From Aquipseudomonas alcaligenes MRY13-0052 (lineage in GTDB: Bacteria > Pseudomonadota > Gammaproteobacteria > Pseudomonadales > Pseudomonadaceae): a DNA stretch of 64,000 bases. This document shows, piece by piece, positions 1-8,401 of this stretch. The notes under the pieces were generated by a model. That model worked only from the letters and a program-made list of their open reading frames with translations, did no database searches and had not been told where the DNA came from. Numbering within the stretch: position 1 is the first letter of the stretch; every line of letters starts with the position of its first letter. Made by a program: the position numbers and the translations under genes. The stretch is from assembly GCA_000474255.1 (NCBI GenBank), contig BATO01000006.1, positions 62,001 to 126,000 on the forward strand, written 5' to 3'.

Positions 1-372
1 GAACGCCTCGATCAGGCCGGATTTCTCCTCAAGCGCCGTCCTGTAGAGCTCCTTGCTCCGTTCCCAACGCTCCGGGTTGTGCAGGGGCGCGTCCGCGAGG
101 CGTTGTTCGAGGCGCTGCCAGTTGCTGTCCATTTCACTGAGCGGGTCGACCAGCAAGTCGTAGTCAAGGTTGATGCCCATGCGCGAGCGCAGCACCTGGA
201 CTTCCCACTGGGCATCGCTCTGCTTGATCTGGCGGAGTATCGCCAGCGACCCGAAGTAGCGGGCGGGCTCATAGGCATCCGCCCGGAGGAACAGGAACAG
301 GAGCGTGCCGGCGAGTGCGAGAGCGGCGCCAACCAATACGACCCAGAGGTTACCCCTGCGGATATCGCTCAC
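1..372 (-). CDS. DAHL-type sensor protein, N-terminal part (cut by window edge)
   Basis: This open frame starts at a GTG at 372, overlaps the stop of the upstream peroxidase gene by 4 bases (GTGA), and runs off the window, giving 124 codons. Residues 9-27 form one hydrophobic transmembrane segment. The following region, rich in charged helices and containing SRMGINLDYDLLVDPL, resembles the start of a DAHL extracellular sensor domain, which is found in membrane histidine kinases and related sensors. The start was chosen because of the translational coupling and because it places the membrane segment at the N-terminus. As the last gene of an operon with a peroxidase and a REC-EAL regulator, it probably encodes the sensor of this signalling unit. 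The output domain lies outside the window, so kinase activity is inferred. Confidence 0.6.
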   Translation of the reverse strand, partial: MSDIRRGNLWVVLVGAALALAGTLLFLFLRADAYEPARYFGSLAILRQIKQSDAQWEVQVLRSRMGINLDYDLLVDPLSEMDSNWQRLEQRLADAPLHNPERWERSKELYRTALEEKSGLIEAF

Positions 373-1334
373 TGCGCACCTTTCGTTTCACCCGTCAGCG
401 TTTTCAGGAAGAGGATGATCAGCCGCTTGTCCTCCGGGTCCGCCTTGCGGCCCAGCTGGTACTTGAACATCACGTCCACGGCGTCCTCCAGGGTCTGCGC
501 CGAGGCATCGTGGAAGTAGGGCGCGGTGAGCTCGACGTTGCGCAGGCCCGGCACCTTGAACACATGGCGGTCCTCGTCCCGGCCGGTGACCGAGAAGCGC
601 CCGAGGTCGGCTTCGGAGCTGCTCCCTTTGTCCTTGAAGTAGTCCCCCATGACCCCGAATTTCTGGAACATGTTGCCACCCACGTTCATGCCTTGGTGGC
701 AGGAGATGCATCCGCTCTGCTTGAAGCGCGCATACCCCGTCTTCTCCTCATCGCTGATGGCCGTGGAGTCGCCTTCCAGGAACAGGTCGAATCGGGCCTT
801 GGGCGTGAGCAGCGTCCGCTCGTAGGTCGCGATGGCGTTCTGGACGTTCGCCTGGGTCACCCCATCCGCGTAGCTCGACTCGAAGGCGTCCCTGTAGGTC
901 TCGTCCGCCGCCAGGCGCGCGAGCAACGCAGGCCATTCGGACCCCATTTCCCTGGGGTTGCGGATGACATCGTCGACCTGCGCCTCCAGGGTCGCGGCGC
1001 GGCCATTCCAGAACTGGCGGAAGTTGAGGCTGGCATTGAGCACGGTGGGCGTGTTCACCAGCGTCAGGTCACCGTTGAGGCCGACGGACAGGCGCTTGTC
1101 ATCGGCCCCGCCCCGGTCCAACTGGTGGCAGCTGGAGCAGGCCACGGCTCCGTTGGCGGAGAGGCGCTTGTCGTTGAAAAGCCGGCGGCCCAGCTCGGCC
1201 CGTCCCGCGTCTTCGGTATGCCAGCGAGGCAAGGGTTTGATCGGTTCATTGAGCGGCGCGGCGACGCACGGGGAGGCCAGCGGCAACACCACCAGCGCAA
1301 GGTGCAGGATGCGCTGCTTGATGTGGGCGTTCAT
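369..1334 (-). CDS. Di-heme cytochrome c peroxidase / MauG-family protein
   Basis: This 321-residue protein begins with a signal peptide (residues 1-26, ending CVAAP), so it should act in the periplasm. Two c-type heme motifs are visible, CSSCH at residues 66-70 and CISCH at 209-213, as expected for bacterial di-heme cytochrome c peroxidases and MauG-like enzymes. The family motif KVPGLRNVELTAPYFHD is present near residue 265. Family members reduce H2O2 with electrons from small cytochromes, or oxidise protein targets. The gene is coupled by 4-base overlaps both to the upstream REC-EAL gene (1331-1334) and to the downstream DAHL sensor (369-372). This context suggests a role in redox sensing or signalling rather than only detoxification, which is inference. 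Confidence 0.85.
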   Translation of the reverse strand: MNAHIKQRILHLALVVLPLASPCVAAPLNEPIKPLPRWHTEDAGRAELGRRLFNDKRLSANGAVACSSCHQLDRGGADDKRLSVGLNGDLTLVNTPTVLNASLNFRQFWNGRAATLEAQVDDVIRNPREMGSEWPALLARLAADETYRDAFESSYADGVTQANVQNAIATYERTLLTPKARFDLFLEGDSTAISDEEKTGYARFKQSGCISCHQGMNVGGNMFQKFGVMGDYFKDKGSSSEADLGRFSVTGRDEDRHVFKVPGLRNVELTAPYFHDASAQTLEDAVDVMFKYQLGRKADPEDKRLIILFLKTLTGETKGAQ

Positions 1335-3193
1335 CGTTCCGCTCCGGCGTGGCCGTTGCGGCGCCTGGCGAATTCAGCGAATTCGGCGGCCGGCAAGGCC
1401 CGTGAAAAATGGTAGCCCTGAGCTTCATCGCAGTGTCGGCTCATCAGGAACTCCAGCTGCTCGGCGGTCTCGACCCCCTCGGCCGTGACGGTGAGCCCGA
1501 GGCTGTCGGACATGGCGATGATGGCGGCGACGAGGGCTGCGTCCTTCTCATGCACGCCTATGTCGCGGACGAACGACTGGTCGATCTTCAAGGTATCGAC
1601 CGGGAACAGCTTCAGGTAGCCGAGATTGGAATAGCCGGTGCCGAAATCGTCGATCGCCAGCCTTACCCCGAGCGACTTGGCGCCCTGCAGCACGAGGGCG
1701 CTACCTTCATGATCCTGCACCAGCAGGCGCTCGGTTATTTCCAGTTCAATGCAGCCGGGATCGACGCCCGAGCTCTTCAGCGCTTGCTTCAGTGCCGGGA
1801 GGAAGTCGCCCTGGCGGAAGTCCACAGGGGAAAGATTGATCGCGGTACAGAGCGGCCCGGACCCATGAAGATTCCACAGGTGTGTTTGCCGGCACGCCTC
1901 CTTCAGCACCCATCGGCTCAAGGGCACGATAAGACCGGACTCTTCCGCTACCGGGATGAAGCGGGTTGGCGGAATGGCTTCGCCGTTGGGCTGGAACCAC
2001 CGTATCAGGGCCTCGCAGCCGATGACGCGGCCGCTACGCAGGTCGATCTTGGGCTGGTAATGGAGCACGAACTCTTCGTTTTCCAGTGCGCGCCGGATCG
2101 CCACTTCCAGTGACTGCTGGTCCCGGGCGCGCTGCTTGAGCATCGGATCGTAGAGCCGTGCCGTGTTGCGTTCCTGGCCCTTGGCCTCGTGCATGGCGGT
2201 CTCGGCCCGCTTGATCAACATGCGCGGGTCGTCGCCGTGGTCAGGGTAGCGGCTCACCCCGATGCTCGCCGTCACGGCCAGCACCTCACCTTCAACTAGG
2301 CGCGGTGTGGCGATGGCGGCCAGGAGCTGGGCGGAAAATGCGGTGTCGCCCCCTCTGTCGGAGAAGTCACCCACCACCACGAATTGGTCCGAGCCTGGCC
2401 GGTAGAGCACGTCCTCGTCCTTCAGCGCGCGCTGGATGGCGGTGCCGCTCGCCTGCAGCACTGCATCCCCGAATGGATAACCCCAGGCGTTGTTTATATG
2501 TTTGAGACGGTCGAGGCCGATGTACAGGAGAGAGAATCCGGACGTCGGCGATGTGCGGATGCACCGCACCAGCCGGTCCCGGAGAAGGTTCAGGTTGGGA
2601 AGCCCGGTCAGCGCGTCGTACTGAAGATGGTGCGCGAGTTTCAGCAACTCCGATGCTCGGTGTTCGATGGTGATCTCCAGCGCCTTGACCCTGATCTTGT
2701 TCTCCTGCATGGCCTGCCACTTGGCCGTCAGGGTGTTGGCGATCTGGCGGATTTCGATGGCATCGAATGGCTTCTTCAGCACCAGCAGCCGGTCATTGAG
2801 GTTCAGGCGTTCGCTCAGTTCGTCCCACGCCAGGTCGGAGAACGCCGTGCACAACGCGATTTGCAGATCAGGATCGAGCCGCCAGAGCCTTTCGATGGTT
2901 TCGAGGCCGTTCCAACCCGGAGGCATGCGCATGTCGACGAATGCCATCGCGTAGGGGCGGTATTCGGCCAACGCCTGCTCCGCCAGGTCGTGGCCGTCCT
3001 GGCCCTGGTAGGCATGATCCAGTTCGTAGCGGGTGGAGGGCCTGGGTTCCGCTACTCCGAAGAGCAGGGACTCCATCGAGGAGAGGCACTGTGTCGCCTC
3101 GGGGCTGAGGATCTTGCGGTAGTCCTCATGCATCGAAGGGGTGTCGTCGATGATCAGGACGCGCCGGTTTCCCGCAGGAATATAGTGGCTCAT
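1331..3193 (-). CDS. Response regulator: REC, degenerate GGDEF, EAL phosphodiesterase
   Basis: The chosen ATG at 3193 (MSHYIPAGNRRVLIIDD) gives 620 residues; the open frame extends upstream, but that part looks non-coding. An N-terminal receiver domain has acidic residues DD at 16-17, phosphoacceptor Asp87 (FVDMRMPPGWNG) and the conserved KKPFD lysine. The GGDEF domain follows, with its active-site loop changed to RPGSDQF, so cyclase activity is unlikely. The C-terminal EAL domain keeps CEALIRW, DDFGTGYSNLGYL and the KIDQSFV lysine, consistent with cyclic-di-GMP hydrolysis. The receiver domain has an insertion of about 30 residues before the phosphoacceptor. The gene is first in a coupled operon with a di-heme peroxidase and a DAHL sensor, so the sensor may phosphorylate it. 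Confidence 0.85.
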   Translation of the reverse strand: MSHYIPAGNRRVLIIDDTPSMHEDYRKILSPEATQCLSSMESLLFGVAEPRPSTRYELDHAYQGQDGHDLAEQALAEYRPYAMAFVDMRMPPGWNGLETIERLWRLDPDLQIALCTAFSDLAWDELSERLNLNDRLLVLKKPFDAIEIRQIANTLTAKWQAMQENKIRVKALEITIEHRASELLKLAHHLQYDALTGLPNLNLLRDRLVRCIRTSPTSGFSLLYIGLDRLKHINNAWGYPFGDAVLQASGTAIQRALKDEDVLYRPGSDQFVVVGDFSDRGGDTAFSAQLLAAIATPRLVEGEVLAVTASIGVSRYPDHGDDPRMLIKRAETAMHEAKGQERNTARLYDPMLKQRARDQQSLEVAIRRALENEEFVLHYQPKIDLRSGRVIGCEALIRWFQPNGEAIPPTRFIPVAEESGLIVPLSRWVLKEACRQTHLWNLHGSGPLCTAINLSPVDFRQGDFLPALKQALKSSGVDPGCIELEITERLLVQDHEGSALVLQGAKSLGVRLAIDDFGTGYSNLGYLKLFPVDTLKIDQSFVRDIGVHEKDAALVAAIIAMSDSLGLTVTAEGVETAEQLEFLMSRHCDEAQGYHFSRALPAAEFAEFARRRNGHAGAER

Positions 3194-3558
3194 GGCTGCG
3201 CACGTGGTCGATGTCGCCACGCCGTCCGACTGGCTGTAAACAATACGCGCATCGGTTGCCACATCCCTGCAATTGGCCCGTCCCTTACTTCTTAAAGTAC
3301 GGGCTTGGCCATTGTTCAAGTTCACTCGCCGGGCGGTGATACGGTGCAGTTCGCAAGCACCAGGGTCGATGGCGAGAAAACCTGAATGGTTCCGCTACAC
3401 GATCGTTAGTGCGTACAAGTCATGTCCAAGTGTGCCGTTCCTGTCGATCTCCATCCTGCAATTGCTCGTGTCTCGCCGCTTTACGGGCAGTGAAAGCGAC
3501 TACGCTGAAAAACATCTTCGACCCGGCTCCGATGCGAGCCATGGCAAGAGCGGATGGC
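3194..3558. other. Divergent intergenic region between two response-regulator genes
   Basis: These 365 bases separate the oppositely oriented REC-EAL and REC-HD-GYP-like genes and should hold both promoters. I see no long hairpin, repeat or convincing sigma-70, sigma-54 or sigma-28 promoter. In-frame ATG codons for the rightward gene also occur at 3532 and 3541, so the edge of the region on that side is uncertain by up to 27 bases. Confidence 0.4.
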
Positions 3559-4890
3559 ATGGAAGACAACACACCCACGGATGCGACCCGTTTCACTGTG
3601 CTCCTGGTTGACGATGAGGTCTTCATCCTCAACAGCCTGAAGAGGCTTCTGCGCAGCCAGCCTTACGATCTCCTCCTGGCGGAGAGCGGCGAGCAGGCTC
3701 TCGAACTGCTCGCCAGCCATCCCGTCGATCTGGTCGTGTCCGATGCCCGCATGCCATCGATGGACGGTGCGACGCTGCTGGCGGAAATCTATCGATGTCA
3801 TCCGCAGACCATCCGCATCCTGCTCACGGGCTACACGGACATGCCGACCCTGATCAAGGCGATAAACGAGGGGCGCATATACCGCTACCTGAGCAAGCCC
3901 TGGGATGACGCGGAGCTCCTGTCCACCCTCGAACAGTCGCTGGCCCACCTGCACTCCGAGCGTGAGCGCCAGCGGCTCGAGAAGGTGACCCAGCAGCAGA
4001 AGGCCGCCCTCGAACAGCTCAACGCGACGCTGGAGAAACGCGTCGAGTCGCGTACCGCGGAGCTCCAGCAGACGGCCGACATGCTCGACCTGGCCTATGC
4101 GGAGCTCAAGCGCAGCTACGTGGTCAGCACCGAGGTCTTTTCCCTTCTGGTCAACCAGCGGCTTCCCCAGGGCAAGCAAACCAACCAGGCGCTCAACGAA
4201 CTGGTCCGTGCCTGCTGCAATGCCGGCCTCGTGGAGTCTTCGCTGGAGCACGACCTGATCATGGCCGCTGCGCTCTACAACGTGGGCAAGCTCGGCTGGA
4301 GCGACAGCATGCTGGCGAGGCCGTCGGACCTGATGCACCACCATGAGCGCGACACCTTCAGGGCCTACCCGGAAACCAGCGAATCGCTGCTGATGTCGCT
4401 CGAACCGATGCAGGATGCGGCAAGGCTGATCCGCCACCATCAAGAGCGCTGGGATGGCAGCGGCTTTCCAGACCACCTCAAAGGCAGCGCCATCCCCCAG
4501 GGTTCGAGATTGCTCAAGCTCGCCGTGGACTTCGTGGAGTTGCAACGAGGCCTGGTGCTGGAACGCAACATGAACCGGGACGAGGCCCTGATGTTCATTC
4601 GCAAGTACGCAGGGCGGCTGTACGATCCCGACATGATCGAGCCCTTCGTCCAGGTCTGCGCTTCATACCTGACGGACATCACGCTTGCCGATCCCCGCGT
4701 GCGCGGGCTGGGTACGCGCGACCTCGAAGGCGGCATGGTGCTGGCACGCAACCTCAACGCGGACAACGGCATGTTGCTGCTCAACGCGGGCAAGGCGCTG
4801 ACCCCGGTGCTGGTGGAGAAACTGATCGCCTTCGAGGCGATGGAAGGTGCGCGCTACACCGTGTTCGTGCACGTTGCGGAAACAGCTTGA
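3559..4890 (+). CDS. Response regulator with degenerate HD-GYP domain (YN/GFP variant)
   Basis: An N-terminal receiver domain has phosphoacceptor Asp62 (VVSDARMPSMDG) and the switch lysine in YLSKPWDD. It is followed by a coiled-coil linker of about 70 residues and an HD-GYP-like domain. In that domain the metal-binding HD pair is replaced by YN (ALYNVGKLG), and the GYP signature is GFP (RWDGSGFPDHLKG), while the HH before it remains. Loss of HD argues against cyclic-di-GMP phosphodiesterase activity; P. aeruginosa PA2572 is a described YN-GYP protein of this kind. The start at 3559 follows a weak AGAGCGGA ribosome site; ATG at 3532 or 3541 is also possible. The next gene, 17 bases downstream, is a single REC protein, so the two are probably one transcript. 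Confidence 0.8.
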   Translation: MEDNTPTDATRFTVLLVDDEVFILNSLKRLLRSQPYDLLLAESGEQALELLASHPVDLVVSDARMPSMDGATLLAEIYRCHPQTIRILLTGYTDMPTLIKAINEGRIYRYLSKPWDDAELLSTLEQSLAHLHSERERQRLEKVTQQQKAALEQLNATLEKRVESRTAELQQTADMLDLAYAELKRSYVVSTEVFSLLVNQRLPQGKQTNQALNELVRACCNAGLVESSLEHDLIMAAALYNVGKLGWSDSMLARPSDLMHHHERDTFRAYPETSESLLMSLEPMQDAARLIRHHQERWDGSGFPDHLKGSAIPQGSRLLKLAVDFVELQRGLVLERNMNRDEALMFIRKYAGRLYDPDMIEPFVQVCASYLTDITLADPRVRGLGTRDLEGGMVLARNLNADNGMLLLNAGKALTPVLVEKLIAFEAMEGARYTVFVHVAETA

Positions 4891-4907
4891 TTTCACTGGA
4901 GGTACCC

Positions 4908-5435
4908 ATGGCACGTATCCAGTTGGTCGACGATGACCCGTTGATCCTCCGCACGCTCCAGCGAGCGATGCGGGATGCCGACTGGGAGCTGGAACCGTTC
5001 GACGATCCGGTCCTGGCGTTGCACGCCCTGGCGGAAAAGCCCTATGAGGTGATCGTCTGCGACCACCATATGCCCGACATCGATGGCGTCACCTACCTGC
5101 AATTCGCCAAGCAATGCCAGCCCGCCAGCATCCGTATCCTCCTGAGCGGCATGGCCGATCACCAGGCACTGATGCAGGCGATCAACCAGGCTGAAATCTA
5201 TCGGTTCATCCCCAAGCCCTGGGAAAACGCAGAGCTGCTCGCCACCGTCCGGGGGGCGTTGAACCTGTACCGGACGCGCGAGCATGACCGCAGGGAACTC
5301 GACCTCCTGCAGATCCACAAGCACCGGGGCGAAGCCGAGCGCATGCAGATCAAGGTGCTCAAGACCCGCCACGGTGAGCTGTACGAAGTGCAGCGAGATG
5401 AACAGGGTCGCATCGTGCTGGACGGGGAGGAGTGA
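4908..5435 (+). CDS. Single-domain response regulator with C-terminal helical tail
   Basis: This protein of 175 residues starts at 4908 behind a clear GGAGG ribosome site. Residues 1-125 are a receiver domain with acidic pocket VDDD (7-10), phosphoacceptor Asp52 (IVCDHHMPDIDG) and the conserved lysine in FIPKPWEN. The remaining 50 residues are highly charged and helical (ELDLLQIHKHRGEAERMQ) and carry no recognised output domain. It is closely related to the receiver domain of the preceding protein, sharing the pattern IYR..(K)PW, which suggests duplication. It may act as a phosphate sink or an adaptor for the sensor encoded by the divergent operon. Confidence 0.8.
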   Translation: MARIQLVDDDPLILRTLQRAMRDADWELEPFDDPVLALHALAEKPYEVIVCDHHMPDIDGVTYLQFAKQCQPASIRILLSGMADHQALMQAINQAEIYRFIPKPWENAELLATVRGALNLYRTREHDRRELDLLQIHKHRGEAERMQIKVLKTRHGELYEVQRDEQGRIVLDGEE

Positions 5436-5715
5436 GCCCCGGCGCTACGGTCCCCGTCCTCCCCATTCGCTCCTCCTTGAACCCCTGGAATCACGCCCCG
5501 GGGCGTGGCCATGGATCATCGGTCCTGCCCGTGCCGGACGTCCTGCTGCCATCGCCTCGCACCGGGCCCCGGCCCGCATTCGCCGTCTTGCCAACAGCGT
5601 CACGAACCCGAGAACGTGCGTCCGGGAGAGTGCGGCGATCCATGCGCCGGATCAATTGCGGCGGGTTTCCAGTCGCTAGGATGCGCCCGAAATCAACCAC
5701 GGAAAGGAGTTCTTC

Positions 5716-6153
5716 ATGTCGGATCGGGTTTCCATTCACCTGGCGGGCGCTCCGGGTATCCAGGCTGCGGAGAAGCTGCTCGAGCTGGATGGTTACGGCA
5801 GTTTCAGGCAGGTGATGAGCGGGGAGTTGTCCGTAGCCCTGGACGAGGAGTGCTACCTGGTGGCGCTTGGGGGTGACTACGTTGGCTTTGCGGTGATCCG
5901 AGGCGCTTCTGCCGGCAACTCGGGCTTTTTCGAGATATTCCGGCTGTTCGTTGCAGCGTCCGCTCGCGGCAAGGGGGTGGGCAGGCGCGCGGTGGCCCAG
6001 ATCATCGACCTGCTGAAGAAGCGGGGCAAGGATGAGCTGGTTCTGGAGATCGAGAGCGATATCGCGGCTTCGTTCTGGGAGAGCGTGCTGCAGGGCTACA
6101 AGATCCATGACCTGCATAACGGCAAGCGCATCGTCCATCTCTATCCCGCCTGA
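5716..6153 (+). CDS. GNAT-family N-acetyltransferase
   Basis: The 145-residue product starts at an ATG behind GGAAAGGAG. A GNAT fold is supported by the acetyl-CoA loop SARGKGVGRRAVAQ (residues about 80-93), preceded by the beta-strand EIFRLFVAAS and followed by the helix and strand ELVLEIESDIAASFWE expected of motif B. The substrate cannot be read from the sequence. The gene stands alone: 280 bases upstream carry no gene, and a terminator lies 25 bases downstream. Its stop-to-terminator layout suggests a monocistronic transcript. Confidence 0.8.
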   Translation: MSDRVSIHLAGAPGIQAAEKLLELDGYGSFRQVMSGELSVALDEECYLVALGGDYVGFAVIRGASAGNSGFFEIFRLFVAASARGKGVGRRAVAQIIDLLKKRGKDELVLEIESDIAASFWESVLQGYKIHDLHNGKRIVHLYPA

Positions 6154-6177
6154 ACCACGGGCTGGCGTTACACCCGC

Positions 6178-6202
6178 AGCCCCGGCCCGTGCCGGGGCTT
6201 TT
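6178..6202 (+). terminator. Rho-independent terminator after the GNAT gene
   Basis: An 8-bp GC stem, GCCCCGGC / GCCGGGGC with a CCGT loop (6179-6198), is followed by TTTT. It lies 25 bases past the GNAT stop and 57 bases before the end of the convergent gene. Confidence 0.85.
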
Positions 6203-6258
6203 CATTGCCTGGCATTCCCTCACACCTTCTCACGGCCCCGCGCCAGGCGCCTGGCGGC

Positions 6259-7092
6259 TCAACCGGTCGCGGGCAACGCCTCGGGCAGGTTCAGGCGCTG
6301 GCGCAGGTCGTGGAAGTGGGCGAGCGAGTCATGGAAGAAGGCCTGTGGTAGCACGCCGTAGCGACTCAGAGCAGCCTCTACCCGATCCAGCCCGGCCTGC
6401 TCGGCCAGTTCGTAGGCACGCATGCCTTTTTCGATGCGCTCCCGGGTACTGGCGAAGTCGCTGAATTTCATGTTGCGGCTGCTGGCGAAGTAGGCGAACT
6501 CGATGCGGGGGCGCAGCGCCACCTGGCGGATCAGCGACCAGTCCAGTGCCGCCAGCGCCTGCTCCACGGCGGGCCCGACTATGACGTCCTGCTCCCACAG
6601 GAAGAACGCCTCGAACAGCTCCCGTCGCACCGGTTGCGGCAGCGGCTCGCCCAGCGCCTGGGCCTGGTGGCAGCGGTTGAGCGCGGCCAGCAGGCGTGGC
6701 TGCAGGTAGTGCTCGATGCCGGCAGCCTGACCATGCAGCCGGCTGAGGTGATAGGCCGTATAGGCCTCGACGCAGACCCGCCGGTTGATCTCGCGAAAGG
6801 CGTCGGCGAAGGCGTGCAGCTGGCGCAGCTTGTGGTGGCGGAGTGCGGGGGTGAAGAGGAATTGCGCGGAGAGCAGGGTGCCCACGCGCATGCCCAGGGC
6901 GAAGTAGCCGGCGCCCCAGAGCGCGCCGTGGGCGGCGATCAGCGGGAAGACGTTGCGCCCGCCGGAATCCTCGTAGAGGTGGTGGTAGACGGAGGCGCGC
7001 TGGCCGAGGTCGGTGAGGGCGCCGGCGAGAACCGTCGCCTCCTGGTGGATCCGCTGGTAGTCACGGTCGAGGGTGCCGCTTTTGCTATCCAT
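6259..7092 (-). CDS. Uncharacterised helical protein
   Basis: I do not recognise this 277-residue protein. The ATG at 7092 is chosen because it follows TTGGAG with good spacing; an upstream in-frame ATG at 7161 would add a poorly coding stretch. The sequence is mostly helical, with a mildly hydrophobic stretch around residues 50-80 (FPLIAAHGALWGAGYFALG) and many aromatic and histidine residues (AYTAYHLSRLHG, HHKLRQLHAF). No catalytic motif, signal peptide or clear transmembrane segment is visible. It lies alone between a terminator and a gene-poor stretch, so context gives no functional hint. Confidence 0.7.
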   Translation of the reverse strand: MDSKSGTLDRDYQRIHQEATVLAGALTDLGQRASVYHHLYEDSGGRNVFPLIAAHGALWGAGYFALGMRVGTLLSAQFLFTPALRHHKLRQLHAFADAFREINRRVCVEAYTAYHLSRLHGQAAGIEHYLQPRLLAALNRCHQAQALGEPLPQPVRRELFEAFFLWEQDVIVGPAVEQALAALDWSLIRQVALRPRIEFAYFASSRNMKFSDFASTRERIEKGMRAYELAEQAGLDRVEAALSRYGVLPQAFFHDSLAHFHDLRQRLNLPEALPATG

Positions 7093-7700
7093 ATGCAGGG
7101 CTCCAAGGCTAATCATCTGGATTGAATCTATGCAGGCTTGGGCCTGCCAGCCTCGCGGCAAATTGCCTCAGGTCGCGTCACGGGCGGCTTCCGCCCCGGT
7201 TGCAGTGGGGGCGCCAGCCGCGCTGGCGTGGGTGTGTGATGGGGGTATCAGCAGGTCCAGCCGATACGTCCGCTGGTCGGCCGGTCGTCGGATTTACGGC
7301 GAAAGGCCAGTATCCTCCGCGCCAGTCTGTTCCCCAGGCCCGGACGGCCGCCCGCGTGCGGCGTCGGCGCGTTGCTGGGGAGCAAGATCCATGGAGCCGT
7401 AGTCGCAGGACATTGGATGTTGTCTTCACCCCTCAGTCCGGCCGGGTTTCCTCTGGCCCGCTCGTTCCGCCCCCTTGCCGATCACGCACTGCATAGGGCC
7501 CGCCATCAGGTGCGGGGCCGTGCGCTGCATGGTATTTCGCCGACGCAATCACATTCGGCAGATTTTCCGGGGGATGCATGTGGGGAATCGTCCCCGCAGG
7601 GCGTCTCCAGTCTTATCGCTTCGCCCATCACCTCCGCCGATGCACCGCTGCCCACCGGGCGGCCGTCGCCGGCACCTTCCGCTCGTTCAAGGAGAACCCC
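7093..7700. other. Gene-poor stretch of about 600 bases
   Basis: This region lies between the divergent orphan gene and the CsgG-family lipoprotein gene. Several short open frames occur, but none has a plausible ribosome site with protein-like composition, and I see no tRNA, terminator or repeat. It must contain the promoters of both flanking genes. A weak -10-like GCATAGGG occurs near 7490, but I cannot support an exact promoter. Confidence 0.4.
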
Positions 7701-8384
7701 ATGAGCATCGTTTCGAGAACCGCTTTGCTGCCGATCCTGGCTACGGTGGCGTTGGCCGGCCTGTCGGGCTGCGCCACCGAAACCTCCACCGCCGTCGCCG
7801 TGCAGCAGGTCGAAAGCGTCAACCGTCCCTACAGTGGCGTGCGCGCGCCGATCGCGGTCGGCAAGTTCGATAACCGCTCCAGCTACATGCGCGGCATCTT
7901 CTCCGATGGCGTCGACCGCCTCGGCGGCCAGGCCAAGACCATCCTCATCACTCACCTGCAGCAGACCAACCGCTTCAACGTGCTGGACCGCGACAACATG
8001 AGCGAGATCCAGCAGGAAGCCGCGATCAAGGGCCAGGCCCAGCGCCTCAAGGGTGCCGATTTCGTGGTCACAGGCGACGTCACCGAGTTCGGCCGCAAGG
8101 AAGTGGGCGACCACCAGCTGTTCGGCATCCTCGGCCGCGGCAAGACCCAGATCGCCTACGCCAAGGTGGCCCTGAACATCGTCAACATCTCCACCTCCGA
8201 GGTCGTCTATTCGACCCAGGGCGCCGGCGAGTACGCGCTGTCCAACCGCGAAGTGATCGGCTTCGGCGGCACCGCCAGCTACGACTCCACCCTCAACGGC
8301 AAGGTGCTCGACCTGGCCATGCGCGAGGCGGTGAACAAGCTGGTGAATGCGGTGGAGAGCGGCGCCTGGAAGCCGCAGAACTGA
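7701..8384 (+). CDS. CsgG-family outer-membrane lipoprotein
   Basis: The product of 227 residues starts at the ATG behind AAGGAGAA. A lipoprotein signal peptide ends in the lipobox LSGC (Cys about residue 23), so it should be anchored to a membrane facing the periplasm. The rest resembles the CsgG/LpoB-type domain: PIAVGKFDNRS, FNVLDRDNMSEI, GADFVVTGDVTEFG, and a late strand VVYSTQGAGEY. CsgG itself forms the curli secretion pore, but many family members are periplasmic scaffolds and no curli genes are present. The gene leads a compact three-gene lipoprotein set (gap 17 bases, then a 4-base overlap), like the CsgG/DUF4810/GNA1162 set I know from Neisseria. Confidence 0.85.
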   Translation: MSIVSRTALLPILATVALAGLSGCATETSTAVAVQQVESVNRPYSGVRAPIAVGKFDNRSSYMRGIFSDGVDRLGGQAKTILITHLQQTNRFNVLDRDNMSEIQQEAAIKGQAQRLKGADFVVTGDVTEFGRKEVGDHQLFGILGRGKTQIAYAKVALNIVNISTSEVVYSTQGAGEYALSNREVIGFGGTASYDSTLNGKVLDLAMREAVNKLVNAVESGAWKPQN

Positions 8385-8401
8385 AACAGGGACGTCAGGA
8401 C

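Noticed and set aside
315-1415. Plus-strand open frame opposite the di-heme peroxidase
   Set aside because: The minus strand carries a signal peptide and two CxxCH motifs in one frame; the plus frame has no ribosome site or domain.
7093-7700. Several open frames of 60-130 codons in the gene-poor stretch
   Set aside because: They overlap in different frames and strands, lack ribosome sites and show no protein-like pattern.
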